DNA of 9,168 bases from Euryarchaeota archaeon UBA242 (GCA_002499015.1 DAJY01000081.1:28185-37352); one strand, 5' to 3'. Counted from the stretch's first letter, positions 1-7,059 are shown. Numbers and translations: made by a program. Notes: generated by a model not told the origin, from the sequence alone.

Positions 1-1274
1 TCTACTAAACCGTCTCCTTGGTCGGTGGTATTGTATCCATCATTATCTTCATCCAAATCTGCATACCAGTAGTATAGGCCTTCGAAATTACGGCTTACAG
101 TGGTAACGATGTGTACTCCATCGGGATGCCATGCTATTCCGCTGAAATCCCCGCAAGGATTCCCCTGCCATGAATTACAACCTTGTGAAGGTCTGAAGTC
201 AAATGAATCGACGCTTAATCCGCTATCTGTTTTATAGACATAAGCAGTTGAGCCACTCGCTTGGTAATAACCAAATCCGAAAACAACTTGACTTCCATCC
301 GGTGAGAAATCAACAGAATAACAACTAGTTGTGTGTGTTTGTATCCATTGTTGAGTCCATGTATTCCCGCTAACCTTCATCAACTGAATTTTGGCATTTC
401 CAGAATCATAGCCCAAACATAAGGCAATATAGTTCCCATCTGGAGACCATGCGATTCCATTCACTGAAGCGCTTGGTCCCGAGTTTGAGTAGGCCTGGGC
501 GCCGGATGAAGTATTGACAATGAACCAATCGCCGTTACCACCTAATGCCAACATACTTCCATCGGGTGAAAATGCAGCATCGTAAAATCTATCTTCACCA
601 CTTGGATTATATGTGGCATCTTGTAAACCGGTTGAAACATTGATCATCTTAGTTTGCCCACTTGTTCCACTGTTTCCAGAACGGCCTATGGATACTGCAA
701 CATAATTGTTATCAGGTGAAAATTCAACATCGTTCACTTGGTCGCCGCTACCGACATCAACACTAATCTCGCCATTGACGCTAGTGAAATTATTAGCATA
801 CCAAATATTTATTGCATCATTATCCAGTCCTGCAGCAACATAATTTCCATCCGGGGAATAAGCCACGCTTGTACCGGTATTGCTTGAGCCAAGACTGACC
901 GATAGAGCATTGACGAATGTAGTTGAATTCCACTTTCTTACAAATGTACCATCTTCAACGGTAACTAAAAATTCACCCGTTGGAGAATAATCGATATCGC
1001 GATAGTCGTTCTGTGAGGTTAATACGAATTCGGTCTGAAAATTTGGGTTTGGAGTTGTCCATCCATCATTAATGTCTGAGTTACCATCACCATCTCGGTC
1101 TGGGCAGCCAATTCTATCGATAGAAGATGTGCCGCTGGCTCTAATACAATCGTCAACCGTGTCGTCAGTTCCATCCATATCGGTATCAAATGCAGTAGCA
1201 AAGGGCAAGAAAATCATTGATATCATCGTTATCGTTAGTAATATGCTAATTTTCTTGCTATAACTGCCACTCAT
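1..1274 (-). CDS. Secreted seven-repeat beta-propeller (WD40-like) protein with thrombospondin type 3-like Ca-binding loops; C-terminus off the window
   Basis: The minus strand reads open from an ATG at 1274 to the window edge: 424 codons and no stop, so the 3' end is missing. Residues 1-28 form a signal peptide with a basic start (SYSKK), a hydrophobic core and a cleavage motif ATA at 26-28. Residues 30-72 hold two acidic Asp-rich loops (DTDMDG at 30-35, DRDGDG near 59-64) with Cys43 and Cys57, like thrombospondin type 3 calcium-binding repeats. Seven propeller-type motifs follow, each SPDG or a close variant: 96-100, 139-143, 185-189, 235-239, 276-280, 323-327 and 382-386, which is enough for one seven-bladed propeller. 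A further Asp loop (DEDNDG, 408-413) starts just before the edge. An AGGTG motif 7 nt before the ATG supports the start. The protein is probably exported and surface-bound or extracellular. Its ligand cannot be predicted, and propellers of this type are usually binding platforms. Confidence 0.88.
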   Translation of the reverse strand, partial: MSGSYSKKISILLTITMISMIFLPFATAFDTDMDGTDDTVDDCIRASGTSSIDRIGCPDRDGDGNSDINDGWTTPNPNFQTEFVLTSQNDYRDIDYSPTGEFLVTVEDGTFVRKWNSTTFVNALSVSLGSSNTGTSVAYSPDGNYVAAGLDNDAINIWYANNFTSVNGEISVDVGSGDQVNDVEFSPDNNYVAVSIGRSGNSGTSGQTKMINVSTGLQDATYNPSGEDRFYDAAFSPDGSMLALGGNGDWFIVNTSSGAQAYSNSGPSASVNGIAWSPDGNYIALCLGYDSGNAKIQLMKVSGNTWTQQWIQTHTTSCYSVDFSPDGSQVVFGFGYYQASGSTAYVYKTDSGLSVDSFDFRPSQGCNSWQGNPCGDFSGIAWHPDGVHIVTTVSRNFEGLYYWYADLDEDNDGYNTTDQGDGLV

Positions 1275-1339
1275 ACGACTGCACCTTATATTGCCATCAT
1301 GGTGACATAAAAGGCTTTGCGGTGCAATTGCTCGCTAAT
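1275..1339. promoter_or_regulatory. Short divergent promoter region between the propeller and STAND ATPase genes
   Basis: This gap separates two divergently read genes. On the plus strand an AT-rich box (ATAAAA, about 1307-1312) lies about 30 nt before the ATG at 1340, the spacing expected for an archaeal TATA box driving a nearly leaderless transcript. On the minus strand the same box reads CCTTTTATG, about 35 nt before the ATG at 1274, and a second motif (AATATAAGG, about 1292-1284) runs into the AGGTG ribosome-binding site at 1286-1282. The boxes were assigned by eye, so the promoters are plausible rather than shown. Confidence 0.35.
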
Positions 1340-2959
1340 ATGTCACGCGAAATGTGGAATAAATCAAATGAGCGAATGGTTCATGGACAAATTACCCAAC
1401 CGCAACCTATGAGCGGTGGCTTACCGAAGGTCAATATTGCAGTCGTTGACCGCGTATTGCTACACCTTCTTCAACAGGACCATCAAGCCGATAGGTACGT
1501 TGTGTCTTATGCTTTGACTCGCCCTGGGATTGCTGATGCTTGCGCTCAGCACCCTCCAAATGTTAGCCGTTCGATGAGAGACCTCCTGAAAAATGAATAT
1601 GTCACCGAACATACCCGTAGTATCCGCGGTGATGATAGGCGACAAAAAACATGGCAATTAACTAATATCGGTCGCGATTTCGCAAAAAAGAGAAGCGATG
1701 AATTAGGTTTAACCAAGGTCTTGGTCAGAGATGTTGAAGGTGATTTACTTGAAGTTGAAGCAAAACAAGCACCGAAGAGGATTTCTGCAGATATTTCCAT
1801 ACTACAAGTTTTGCTTCATGCTCAACACGAAGGAATTCTAACCTTCGGAGATATTCGTTTTGGTAAAATTAGTCAAGGCGACTCCGATGATATGCCAAAG
1901 CCGGGCAGACTTACACCTCTCGTAGGCGCACATGCAACTTATCACACCGAGCCTCCAGTCACTCGCCCCGTACATGGAAGAAAGAATGAGGTCGCCGAAT
2001 TAGATAGTTGGCATTCGCAAAGAAAACCTTGCGCAGTAGTACATGGTATTGCAGGGATTGGGAAATCTACCTTGGTTGCACATTGGCTACGGAAGAGAAT
2101 GGATACCGATCCAAATATCTCCGTTTGTTGGTATCCATGTCAACCATGGGATACAGCACTTGGTTTGGCAACAAGCCTTCTCCATAGATTCGGAATTGAT
2201 GAATCACACGACCCTTACAATCTGATAGAGACATTGCCGTTAATCCCAGGTGCAAAAATGGATGTTGATACATGGAGAAGAAGATTGTTGACATACCTAA
2301 CCGATGCTAATACCATCAGAGAGCGTTTCAATGCAGAAAAAGGTGGACCTCCTCCGTATTGGTTAATTGTAATAGATGACATTCATCACATCATTGATGA
2401 AGCAAGAGATTTGTTAGGGGCTTTGATTCAAATTTCTAAGAACACTCCATTGAAATTATTATTTATTAGTAGAACTTCTCTCAATATCTATGATAGAAGA
2501 GACGTCCATACAAGAGATGTAGTGAGAGAACTTGCATTGAGCGGATTGAGTCTAGAAGAAACTGGTAATTGGTTGGATGAACTAGCCAATAAATCATCGC
2601 TTGAGGTTGATGAAGTACATGCTGCTACAGGAGGGCATCCTCTCGCCTTAGAATTATTAGAACTGTATGGAAATCCTACTCATAGCGATTGGTTAAGATT
2701 CTTGGATGAAGAAATTATTACTCACTTACCAGATGGTGAAAGAGAATTATTACTGACCCTTGCTGTTGCCAAAAAACCCGTTGCATGGGCTAAATTAGCA
2801 AAGGCGGTTGGATGGGAAGGCGTTCCACCAGAGAATCTGATATCTCACGGATTGTTATTGGAATTAGAAGAGGGGATGTGGCTCCATGAAGCAATGCGCG
2901 AACGCTTGTTGAGAGATGTAGGAACCGCTCAGAATGAGCGCAAAAAACAATTGGATTGA
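1340..2959 (+). CDS. MarR-like winged-helix/STAND-type (NB-ARC-like) ATPase, putative regulator
   Basis: Numbering is from the ATG at 1340 (539 residues). Residues about 31-119 form a winged-helix DNA-binding domain of MarR type, with a helix-turn-helix (PPNVSRSMRDLL), a DDRR wing and the closing LTNIG motif. A linker of about 90 residues leads to a P-loop ATPase: an HGRKNE motif (about 213-218) like the FGRE lead-in of AAA/STAND proteins, Walker A GIAGIGKST (236-244, Lys242), Walker B LIVIDD (342-347), sensor-like LLFISR (373-378, Arg378) and GGHP (431-434), the GxP-type motif of STAND ATPases. A C-terminal winged-helix-like region follows (about 460-530). No sensor repeats or effector domain follow, so it is a compact ATP-dependent switch. 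A regulator, possibly of the divergent gene, is the best reading, and a defence role is possible but unsupported. A GTG at 1322 gives six more residues but lies only 10 bp after the TATA-like box. ATGs at 1352 and 1376 are also possible. Confidence 0.85.
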   Translation: MSREMWNKSNERMVHGQITQPQPMSGGLPKVNIAVVDRVLLHLLQQDHQADRYVVSYALTRPGIADACAQHPPNVSRSMRDLLKNEYVTEHTRSIRGDDRRQKTWQLTNIGRDFAKKRSDELGLTKVLVRDVEGDLLEVEAKQAPKRISADISILQVLLHAQHEGILTFGDIRFGKISQGDSDDMPKPGRLTPLVGAHATYHTEPPVTRPVHGRKNEVAELDSWHSQRKPCAVVHGIAGIGKSTLVAHWLRKRMDTDPNISVCWYPCQPWDTALGLATSLLHRFGIDESHDPYNLIETLPLIPGAKMDVDTWRRRLLTYLTDANTIRERFNAEKGGPPPYWLIVIDDIHHIIDEARDLLGALIQISKNTPLKLLFISRTSLNIYDRRDVHTRDVVRELALSGLSLEETGNWLDELANKSSLEVDEVHAATGGHPLALELLELYGNPTHSDWLRFLDEEIITHLPDGERELLLTLAVAKKPVAWAKLAKAVGWEGVPPENLISHGLLLELEEGMWLHEAMRERLLRDVGTAQNERKKQLD

Positions 2960-2962
2960 TTA

Positions 2963-3292
2963 TTAAAAGTCAGCGGCGGTCATGTGTTCGTCAATCCATT
3001 GCAATAATTTTGCTTTTGGTAATGCCCCAGCCTTGTTAGAAATCAATTTACCATTATTATAGAGATATAATGCAGGGATTCCTCGAACTCCGAGTTTTCC
3101 AGCAGTCATTGTGTTTGTATCAGTGTCAACCTTTGCAATAATTATTTCTCTTTCTTTAGCAACTTCAGCAAGAATTGGTGCTATTGCCTTACAAGGACCA
3201 CACCAAGCTGCCCAGAAATCAACAAGCACCCAACCGCCCTCATTGATTGTTTCATCATATGTCCCATCTGTTACTGCTCTAACCTCACCCAT
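2963..3292 (-). CDS. trxA: Thioredoxin
   Basis: This is a 109-residue protein, the standard thioredoxin length. It carries the WCGPC active site (Trp30, Cys31, Cys34), the buried Asp25 in VDFWA, and the cis-proline motif GIP (Pro73) facing the active site. It is a cytosolic dithiol/disulfide oxidoreductase that reduces protein disulfides and is normally recharged by a thioredoxin reductase, which is not in this window. The ATG at 3292 is preferred over an upstream TTG at 3307 because AGGTGAG, a good match to the 16S rRNA tail, precedes it, and because the length then equals the family norm. The gene converges on the STAND ATPase gene with only 3 bp between the stop codons, and is divergent from rpe. 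It appears to be a single-gene unit. No key residue is missing. Confidence 0.96.
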   Translation of the reverse strand: MGEVRAVTDGTYDETINEGGWVLVDFWAAWCGPCKAIAPILAEVAKEREIIIAKVDTDTNTMTAGKLGVRGIPALYLYNNGKLISNKAGALPKAKLLQWIDEHMTAADF

Positions 3293-3295
3293 TGG

Positions 3296-3301
3296 CTCAC
3301 C
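3296..3301 (-). promoter_or_regulatory. Ribosome-binding site for thioredoxin (GGTGAG)
   Basis: GGTGAG lies 3 nt before the ATG at 3292. It matches the anti-SD of archaeal 16S rRNA and decides in favour of this start over the TTG at 3307, which would place the motif inside the coding region. Confidence 0.6.
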
Positions 3302-3307
3302 TATCAA

Positions 3308-3433
3308 TATCTCAATGGGGGGGTATTATGAGTCTTTGCACGACAGATTTAGCAGATTTCCAAAAAAATACGGCTTTTTTCTCGCGGCAAGCCTAATGAG
3401 AAGCCGACGCTTGGCTCGCTTTGAGGGAGAAAA
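3308..3433. promoter_or_regulatory. Divergent intergenic region between thioredoxin and rpe, with TATA-like boxes
   Basis: The region is 126 bp with promoters expected in both directions. For thioredoxin, the minus strand has CATAATAC (3330-3323), about 34 nt before its ATG, followed at once by a run of seven C (G7 on the plus strand, 3317-3323). For rpe, an AT-rich box (AAAAAAATA, 3362-3370) precedes a more GC-rich leader (about 3381-3420). That leader contains short inverted repeats, such as GGCTT (3372-3376) with AAGCC (3389-3393). No operator with clear dyad symmetry was found. Confidence 0.4.
3423..3429 (+). promoter_or_regulatory. Ribosome-binding site for rpe (GAGGGAG)
   Basis: A purine-rich GAGGGAG lies 4 nt before the ATG at 3434. 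It supports that start, which is also where the family's conserved N-terminus (IIAPSVL) begins. Confidence 0.55.
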
Positions 3434-4105
3434 ATGATTATCGCACCCAGTGTTTTGACAGCCGACTTGAGTGATTTGGCCAACGCATGCCAAAAAGCAG
3501 TAGATGCAGGCCTTGATTGGTTGCATTTAGATGTCATGGATGGGAACTTTGTGCCAAATCTAACCTTTGGTCCGCCTGTAATTAAGGCATTGAGAGAGGC
3601 ACTTGGCGATGGCCCTGTGTTTGATGCACATCTAATGATTTCAAATGCTGAACAATCATTCCAACAATATATTGATGCTGGTTGTAACCACATTTCAGTT
3701 CATGTTGAAGCTGTAACTCACCTTCACCGCTTAGTTACCGCGATTAGAGAGGCTGGAGCTGGTGTAGGTGTTGTACTAAATCCTGCTACGCCAATAGATG
3801 CAGCCCTTGAGGTTCTTTCTGAGATCGATTTGATTTTGATAATGAGTGTAAATCCAGGCTTCGGTGGTCAATCCTTTATCCCGTCTGTTGAGAAGAAAAT
3901 CCGTAGATTAAATGCTGCAATACAGGAACAAGTTTCCGCGGGAGGTCGCCCAGTTCAAATTCAAGTTGATGGTGGAGTCAAATCGCACAATATTGCAATG
4001 TTAAGAGATTGGGGTGTGACCAATTGTGTTGTAGGTTCAGGCCTATTCAATGATTCACGCGCCCTAATAGACAACCTTGCTATTATTCACAAAGCCTTAG
4101 AGTGA
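3434..4105 (+). CDS. rpe: Ribulose-phosphate 3-epimerase
   Basis: This 223-residue TIM-barrel enzyme interconverts D-ribulose 5-phosphate and D-xylulose 5-phosphate in the non-oxidative pentose phosphate pathway in the cytosol. All family signatures are present: IAPSVL near the N-terminus, HLDVMDGNFVPN (31-42), DAHLM (64-68), NPATP (116-120), the phosphate-loop motif MSVNPGFGGQ (137-146) and QVDGG (177-181). His31, Asp33, His66 and Asp179 match the metal-binding residues, with Asp33 and Asp179 as the two catalytic acid/base residues. Nothing is missing and the length is normal. A glycosyltransferase gene follows after 16 bp with its own strong ribosome-binding site, so the two are probably co-transcribed. 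That pairing may mean the enzyme also serves pentose supply for glycan synthesis, but this is inference. Allulose-6-phosphate epimerase is a close relative, but the motifs fit Rpe better. Confidence 0.97.
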   Translation: MIIAPSVLTADLSDLANACQKAVDAGLDWLHLDVMDGNFVPNLTFGPPVIKALREALGDGPVFDAHLMISNAEQSFQQYIDAGCNHISVHVEAVTHLHRLVTAIREAGAGVGVVLNPATPIDAALEVLSEIDLILIMSVNPGFGGQSFIPSVEKKIRRLNAAIQEQVSAGGRPVQIQVDGGVKSHNIAMLRDWGVTNCVVGSGLFNDSRALIDNLAIIHKALE

Positions 4106-4113
4106 GGAAGGAG
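4106..4113 (+). promoter_or_regulatory. Ribosome-binding site for the glycosyltransferase (GGAAGGAG)
   Basis: GGAAGGAG fills the start of the 16-bp gap after the rpe stop and lies 8 nt before the ATG at 4122. It is one of the strongest SD motifs in the window. It fixes the start and supports translation from an rpe-containing message. Confidence 0.65.
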
Positions 4114-4121
4114 TTTTTGAA

Positions 4122-5213
4122 ATGCGCATTTTAATTGCGTCAACCCTTTACCCGATACCAACAAATGTTGCGAGGGGGACTTTTGTTGCAGATCATGTAG
4201 ATGCATTAAAAAAATCAGGACATGAAGTAAGGGTCTTGAATCCACTTCCGCGTATGTTGAGATATTACGAAACTGGACGTTCGACATTAACTGGAGTTGC
4301 CAAGGCACCAACATCTTTTGAGCATGGCGGAGATGAAATATACTCCCCTAGATACTGGGCTTTTCCAGAAAGTCCCTATCCTGCATTTACAATCTCAAGC
4401 ATTAAGCGTCGTAGTAAAGGCATTGAAAAATGGTTGAATGATTGGCGCCCAGAAGTAATTATTTCTCACACATTATGGCCAAGTGCATTGTTAGCAACGC
4501 ACCTAGCAAAGAGATGGAATGTTCCTTGTGTAGGTGTTGTTCATGGCTATGATTTTGATGTCGCTCTTTCACATAAAAATACTAAAAAATCGTTACAACA
4601 AATATTGACAAAACTAGATCATCTCGTCTTAGTGTCTAATCGTTTGAAAGATATCGCTATCACCAATAATTTCAACGAAGATAATTGTAGTGTCATTCCA
4701 TGCCATATTGCAGTAGAAAATGAATGGCTCAAAGATTTCAAGAATTGGCGAGGGAGATGGCGTAAAGACAAACTGGATTTACTATTTCCTGGTGATGCTA
4801 GACGGCCAGAAAAAAATCATTATTTGGCATTGAAAACCGGTGAAGAATTAGAACGAAGAGGTTGGGTTGTAGGAATCACAACACTGAATCAACAACCCCG
4901 TAGTATCGTCTGGGACCGGATGCTTGTAGCATCGGTTACTCTGATAACTTCCAAGAGAGAATCTGGACCGTTGGTAGCACGTGAATCAATCGCCTGTGGA
5001 ACTCCGGTTGTTGCAGTTGATGTCGGTGATTTGAGCGAATGGCTTCCCAGTAAATTTATCGCTCAAGAATACGATGAGTTGAAGTTGGCTGATGCTGTTG
5101 AAAATGCCATAGCAGCGGACTGGAAAAAAGAGAAAATCGAACTACCTGAGCGCTTTAGTATCACGCATTGTCAAGACTCTTGGAATTCACTTTTGAATAA
5201 ATTAGTGAACTGA
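4122..5213 (+). CDS. GT4-like (GT-B fold) glycosyltransferase
   Basis: The 363-residue protein has a typical GT-B layout. The N-terminal Rossmann half starts MRILIAST and includes FVADHVDALKKSGHEV (21-36), the acceptor-side signature of GT4 enzymes, and HGYD (141-144). The C-terminal half begins near VIPC (191-194) and includes LLFPGDARRPEKNH (220-233), which corresponds to the nucleotide-phosphate-binding loop. It also has an Ex7E-type motif, ESGPLVARE (280-288), followed by ACGTPVVA. The two glutamates bind the donor nucleotide sugar and the reaction retains anomeric configuration. There is no signal peptide or membrane segment, so it should act at the cytoplasmic face on a lipid-linked acceptor. 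Donor and acceptor cannot be told from the sequence. It follows rpe in an apparent operon, and its last 53 bp overlap the 3' end of the convergent flippase gene, a plausible partner in glycan assembly. Confidence 0.92.
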   Translation: MRILIASTLYPIPTNVARGTFVADHVDALKKSGHEVRVLNPLPRMLRYYETGRSTLTGVAKAPTSFEHGGDEIYSPRYWAFPESPYPAFTISSIKRRSKGIEKWLNDWRPEVIISHTLWPSALLATHLAKRWNVPCVGVVHGYDFDVALSHKNTKKSLQQILTKLDHLVLVSNRLKDIAITNNFNEDNCSVIPCHIAVENEWLKDFKNWRGRWRKDKLDLLFPGDARRPEKNHYLALKTGEELERRGWVVGITTLNQQPRSIVWDRMLVASVTLITSKRESGPLVARESIACGTPVVAVDVGDLSEWLPSKFIAQEYDELKLADAVENAIAADWKKEKIELPERFSITHCQDSWNSLLNKLVN

Positions 5214-6642
5214 TGAAGAAAATTGCAGGTAGTGAAACACCGATTATAAAGTCCGTATTCCATAGTGAATAACTTGCGATTGCTACCGATGAAATCAATA
5301 GAATCCAAGAAGTCATATTTTCCTTAATAAGGGGCCAAGAGCGACTTAAGTGGATGGAAACTATTAGCAAAAATAACGAAGTTAACGATGAAGCGAGGGC
5401 TGCTGAAGCAATCGCTTGGGTTATGCCTACTTCAGAGAAATATGAAATTAAAACCCATCCAACCAAACTACCGAAAACTACTACCAGTAAAATGAATAAA
5501 GTAAAGTTCCAAGGTTTTTTTCCAGCCTTAAGTGCAGTGTAAAAAGGAGTGGCTAATATCGTCATCGACCATCCAAATAAGAGTATGAAAAAGATGTCAA
5601 CAGCCGATGCACCTAGACTTCCATCGGTATATTGTAACGGGAATGCAATCGGCAAAAGCAACCATACGATGATAGCACCGCAATAAAATCCAATCGGCAT
5701 AAAGTTGAAACAAAAATTCATTGACTTTACCATTTCAGATTTGAATGCTGATTCATCATCACGGACATTGCCGAGTACAGGCAATAATGCAGAACGCATC
5801 GCTTGAGGAACAACTAATCCGGCCAGCCATGCTAATTGTGCTACATGAAATAATGCAGCGGCATCAATACCCATGTGTCCGGCTAAAATGAACTTTTCAA
5901 TTCTGATCACATATGGTAAGATTCCTAATGTTATTGCGAATGGCATTGCTGAAAAAAACAGTTGTTTGGGACTTGTCCATGACTCTCCTAAATCATTCCA
6001 ATTCCATATCTCTTTAGATAGCCAAAGTGGTCTAGATAATTTTGCTAGTTGTATTAATGAGAATATCCATGCAATAAAAGCCCCAGATAAAAATGCAACT
6101 GCGAAATACTCGACATTATCGTATCCTTTAATGAATAGAATACAGTATAGTATTGTGGTTATTGCGCGTTCTATTACTTTGGTAACACCTTCGATACGCG
6201 CTTCTCCTATTGCCCTTAGTGCACTTCTAGGTGCATATGATGCGATATGGAAAATGGCGATAGTAGAGGTCAGAACCAATAATGGAATTTCATTTTGCCA
6301 AGATGGAATCAGTTGAAGTGTTAGCAAAAGAGTTAGTATGAAAAATGGAATTGCAATTTTTAGTTGCATTCCGTATACTCGCCAAACAGCGGGCCATACA
6401 AGATGAGGTGCTTTTGCCCCATCTCTAGCCAATAATGTTGGAAGTCCTAAATCAATTATTAAGAAAGTAGTAGCAAATAAATCAAGCAGAATAATGAATA
6501 AACCATAATCACTAGATAGTAATGAACGAGTCAGTATTACTTGGCCGGCAAGTGCTAAAAACACTGCAAATAGGTCAGCACCAGCAAGCCAAGTTGAATC
6601 TCGTTTCATATCGGGTAGACGGAATCCACCCTGTTGTGACAT
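5161..6642 (-). CDS. Wzx/PST-type polysaccharide (lipid-linked oligosaccharide) flippase
   Basis: The 493-residue protein (from the ATG at 6642) is almost entirely hydrophobic helices, with about 12-14 membrane segments. The first spans roughly residues 17-38 and the last ends near residue 480. The start of the protein shows the family pattern: a first helix, then VILTRSLLSSDYGLF, then IIDLGLPTLLARDGA, as in Wzx flippases of the MATE-like MOP superfamily. A charged IRIEKFILAGHMG stretch in the middle (about 247-260) resembles the family's interior motif. It likely flips a lipid-linked saccharide out of the cytoplasm for a surface polysaccharide or N-glycan. The frame stays open upstream to 6801, and ATGs at 6675 and 6801 are possible. 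The longest version would overlap bolA and add a non-hydrophobic leader, so 6642 is preferred. The gene converges on the glycosyltransferase gene with a 53-bp tail-to-tail overlap. Confidence 0.88.
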   Translation of the reverse strand: MSQQGGFRLPDMKRDSTWLAGADLFAVFLALAGQVILTRSLLSSDYGLFIILLDLFATTFLIIDLGLPTLLARDGAKAPHLVWPAVWRVYGMQLKIAIPFFILTLLLTLQLIPSWQNEIPLLVLTSTIAIFHIASYAPRSALRAIGEARIEGVTKVIERAITTILYCILFIKGYDNVEYFAVAFLSGAFIAWIFSLIQLAKLSRPLWLSKEIWNWNDLGESWTSPKQLFFSAMPFAITLGILPYVIRIEKFILAGHMGIDAAALFHVAQLAWLAGLVVPQAMRSALLPVLGNVRDDESAFKSEMVKSMNFCFNFMPIGFYCGAIIVWLLLPIAFPLQYTDGSLGASAVDIFFILLFGWSMTILATPFYTALKAGKKPWNFTLFILLVVVFGSLVGWVLISYFSEVGITQAIASAALASSLTSLFLLIVSIHLSRSWPLIKENMTSWILLISSVAIASYSLWNTDFIIGVSLPAIFFISSLIYSKVNSKSLDNA

Positions 6643-6733
6643 GGTTATCGTAACGGATGGTGAGTTTTCAAGCATCGTATTGCATAGCACAGGTTCAAAG
6701 CCATTTAGCGCGAGGCGATGATAGGGCGAGACA
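6643..6733. promoter_or_regulatory. Divergent intergenic region between the flippase and bolA
   Basis: The gap is 91 bp. TTTAGCG (6704-6710) lies about 27 nt before the bolA ATG, and the overlapping reverse sequence CTAAATGG could serve the flippase. If these are TATA boxes, bolA would be nearly leaderless and flippase transcription would begin near 6678. Both boxes are weak matches. A modest GGGCGAG lies just before the bolA ATG. Confidence 0.3.
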
Positions 6734-7054
6734 ATGGTTACAGTTGATTGGTTAGCACAAGAAGTTCTTGTAGCAGTTCCAGATGCAGATGTTGAAGTCA
6801 TCGATTTGCATGGTTCAGGAGACCATTTTCATGTTCGTATTATCTCTGCAGAATTTGAGGGTATGCGCCCACTACAACGCCAGAAACAAGTTTTGGCGCA
6901 TATGAAGCAACATATTCCTCACCCAGTTCATGCACTTGATTTGAAGTGTATGACCCCTGCACAAGCAGAAAACTCTGGTAATACAGCGTTTGATCCTCAT
7001 GGCGGCGGGCAAGGAATCCACATTCGCCGAATAGAGAAATTAAACAAGGAGTGA
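6734..7054 (+). CDS. bolA: BolA family protein
   Basis: Residues 1-78 form a BolA domain: VEVIDLHGSGDHFHVRI (20-36) covering the beta1-loop-beta2 region, then SAEFEG and RQKQVLAHM, then VHALDLKCMTP (65-75) with the family's conserved His66. In BolA-glutaredoxin complexes this His, with a His or Cys in the beta1-beta2 loop, ligates a shared [2Fe-2S] cluster. His31 and His33 are candidates for the loop ligand. The usual Arg-His before the Val is Gln-Lys here, as in some YrbA/IbaG-like BolAs. A 26-residue tail (about 81-106, with an HGGGQG stretch) extends beyond the usual domain end. The next gene, 5 bp away, encodes a CGFS glutaredoxin, the standard BolA partner, so a role in Fe-S cluster trafficking or sensing is a strong inference. 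Confidence 0.9.
   Translation: MVTVDWLAQEVLVAVPDADVEVIDLHGSGDHFHVRIISAEFEGMRPLQRQKQVLAHMKQHIPHPVHALDLKCMTPAQAENSGNTAFDPHGGGQGIHIRRIEKLNKE
7046..7051 (+). promoter_or_regulatory. Ribosome-binding site for the glutaredoxin (AAGGAG)
   Basis: AAGGAG at the end of bolA lies 8 nt before the ATG at 7060. It favours that start over the GTG at 7051, which overlaps the motif itself, and shows tight translational spacing in a two-gene operon. Confidence 0.6.
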
Positions 7055-7059
7055 ATAAT

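Noticed and set aside
1019..1201. Short minus-strand reading frame with its own ATG
   Set aside because: It lies inside the propeller gene in another frame. The frame starting at 1274 has a signal peptide, calcium loops and seven repeat motifs.
1546..1800. Minus-strand reading frame inside the ATPase gene
   Set aside because: It is antisense to the winged-helix region and has no support beyond being open.
3349..3693. Minus-strand reading frame across the rpe start
   Set aside because: It is antisense to rpe, whose every catalytic motif is present, and has no recognisable protein features.
5873..6316. 147-codon plus-strand reading frame
   Set aside because: It is antisense to the flippase gene, has no recognisable domain or ribosome-binding site, and the flippase reading is clearly the real one.
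6643..6801. N-terminal extension of the flippase to an ATG at 6801
   Set aside because: It would overlap the first 68 bp of bolA and adds a Ser/Thr-rich leader unlike the family. The ATG at 6642 puts the first membrane helix at the usual place, though 6675 cannot be excluded.
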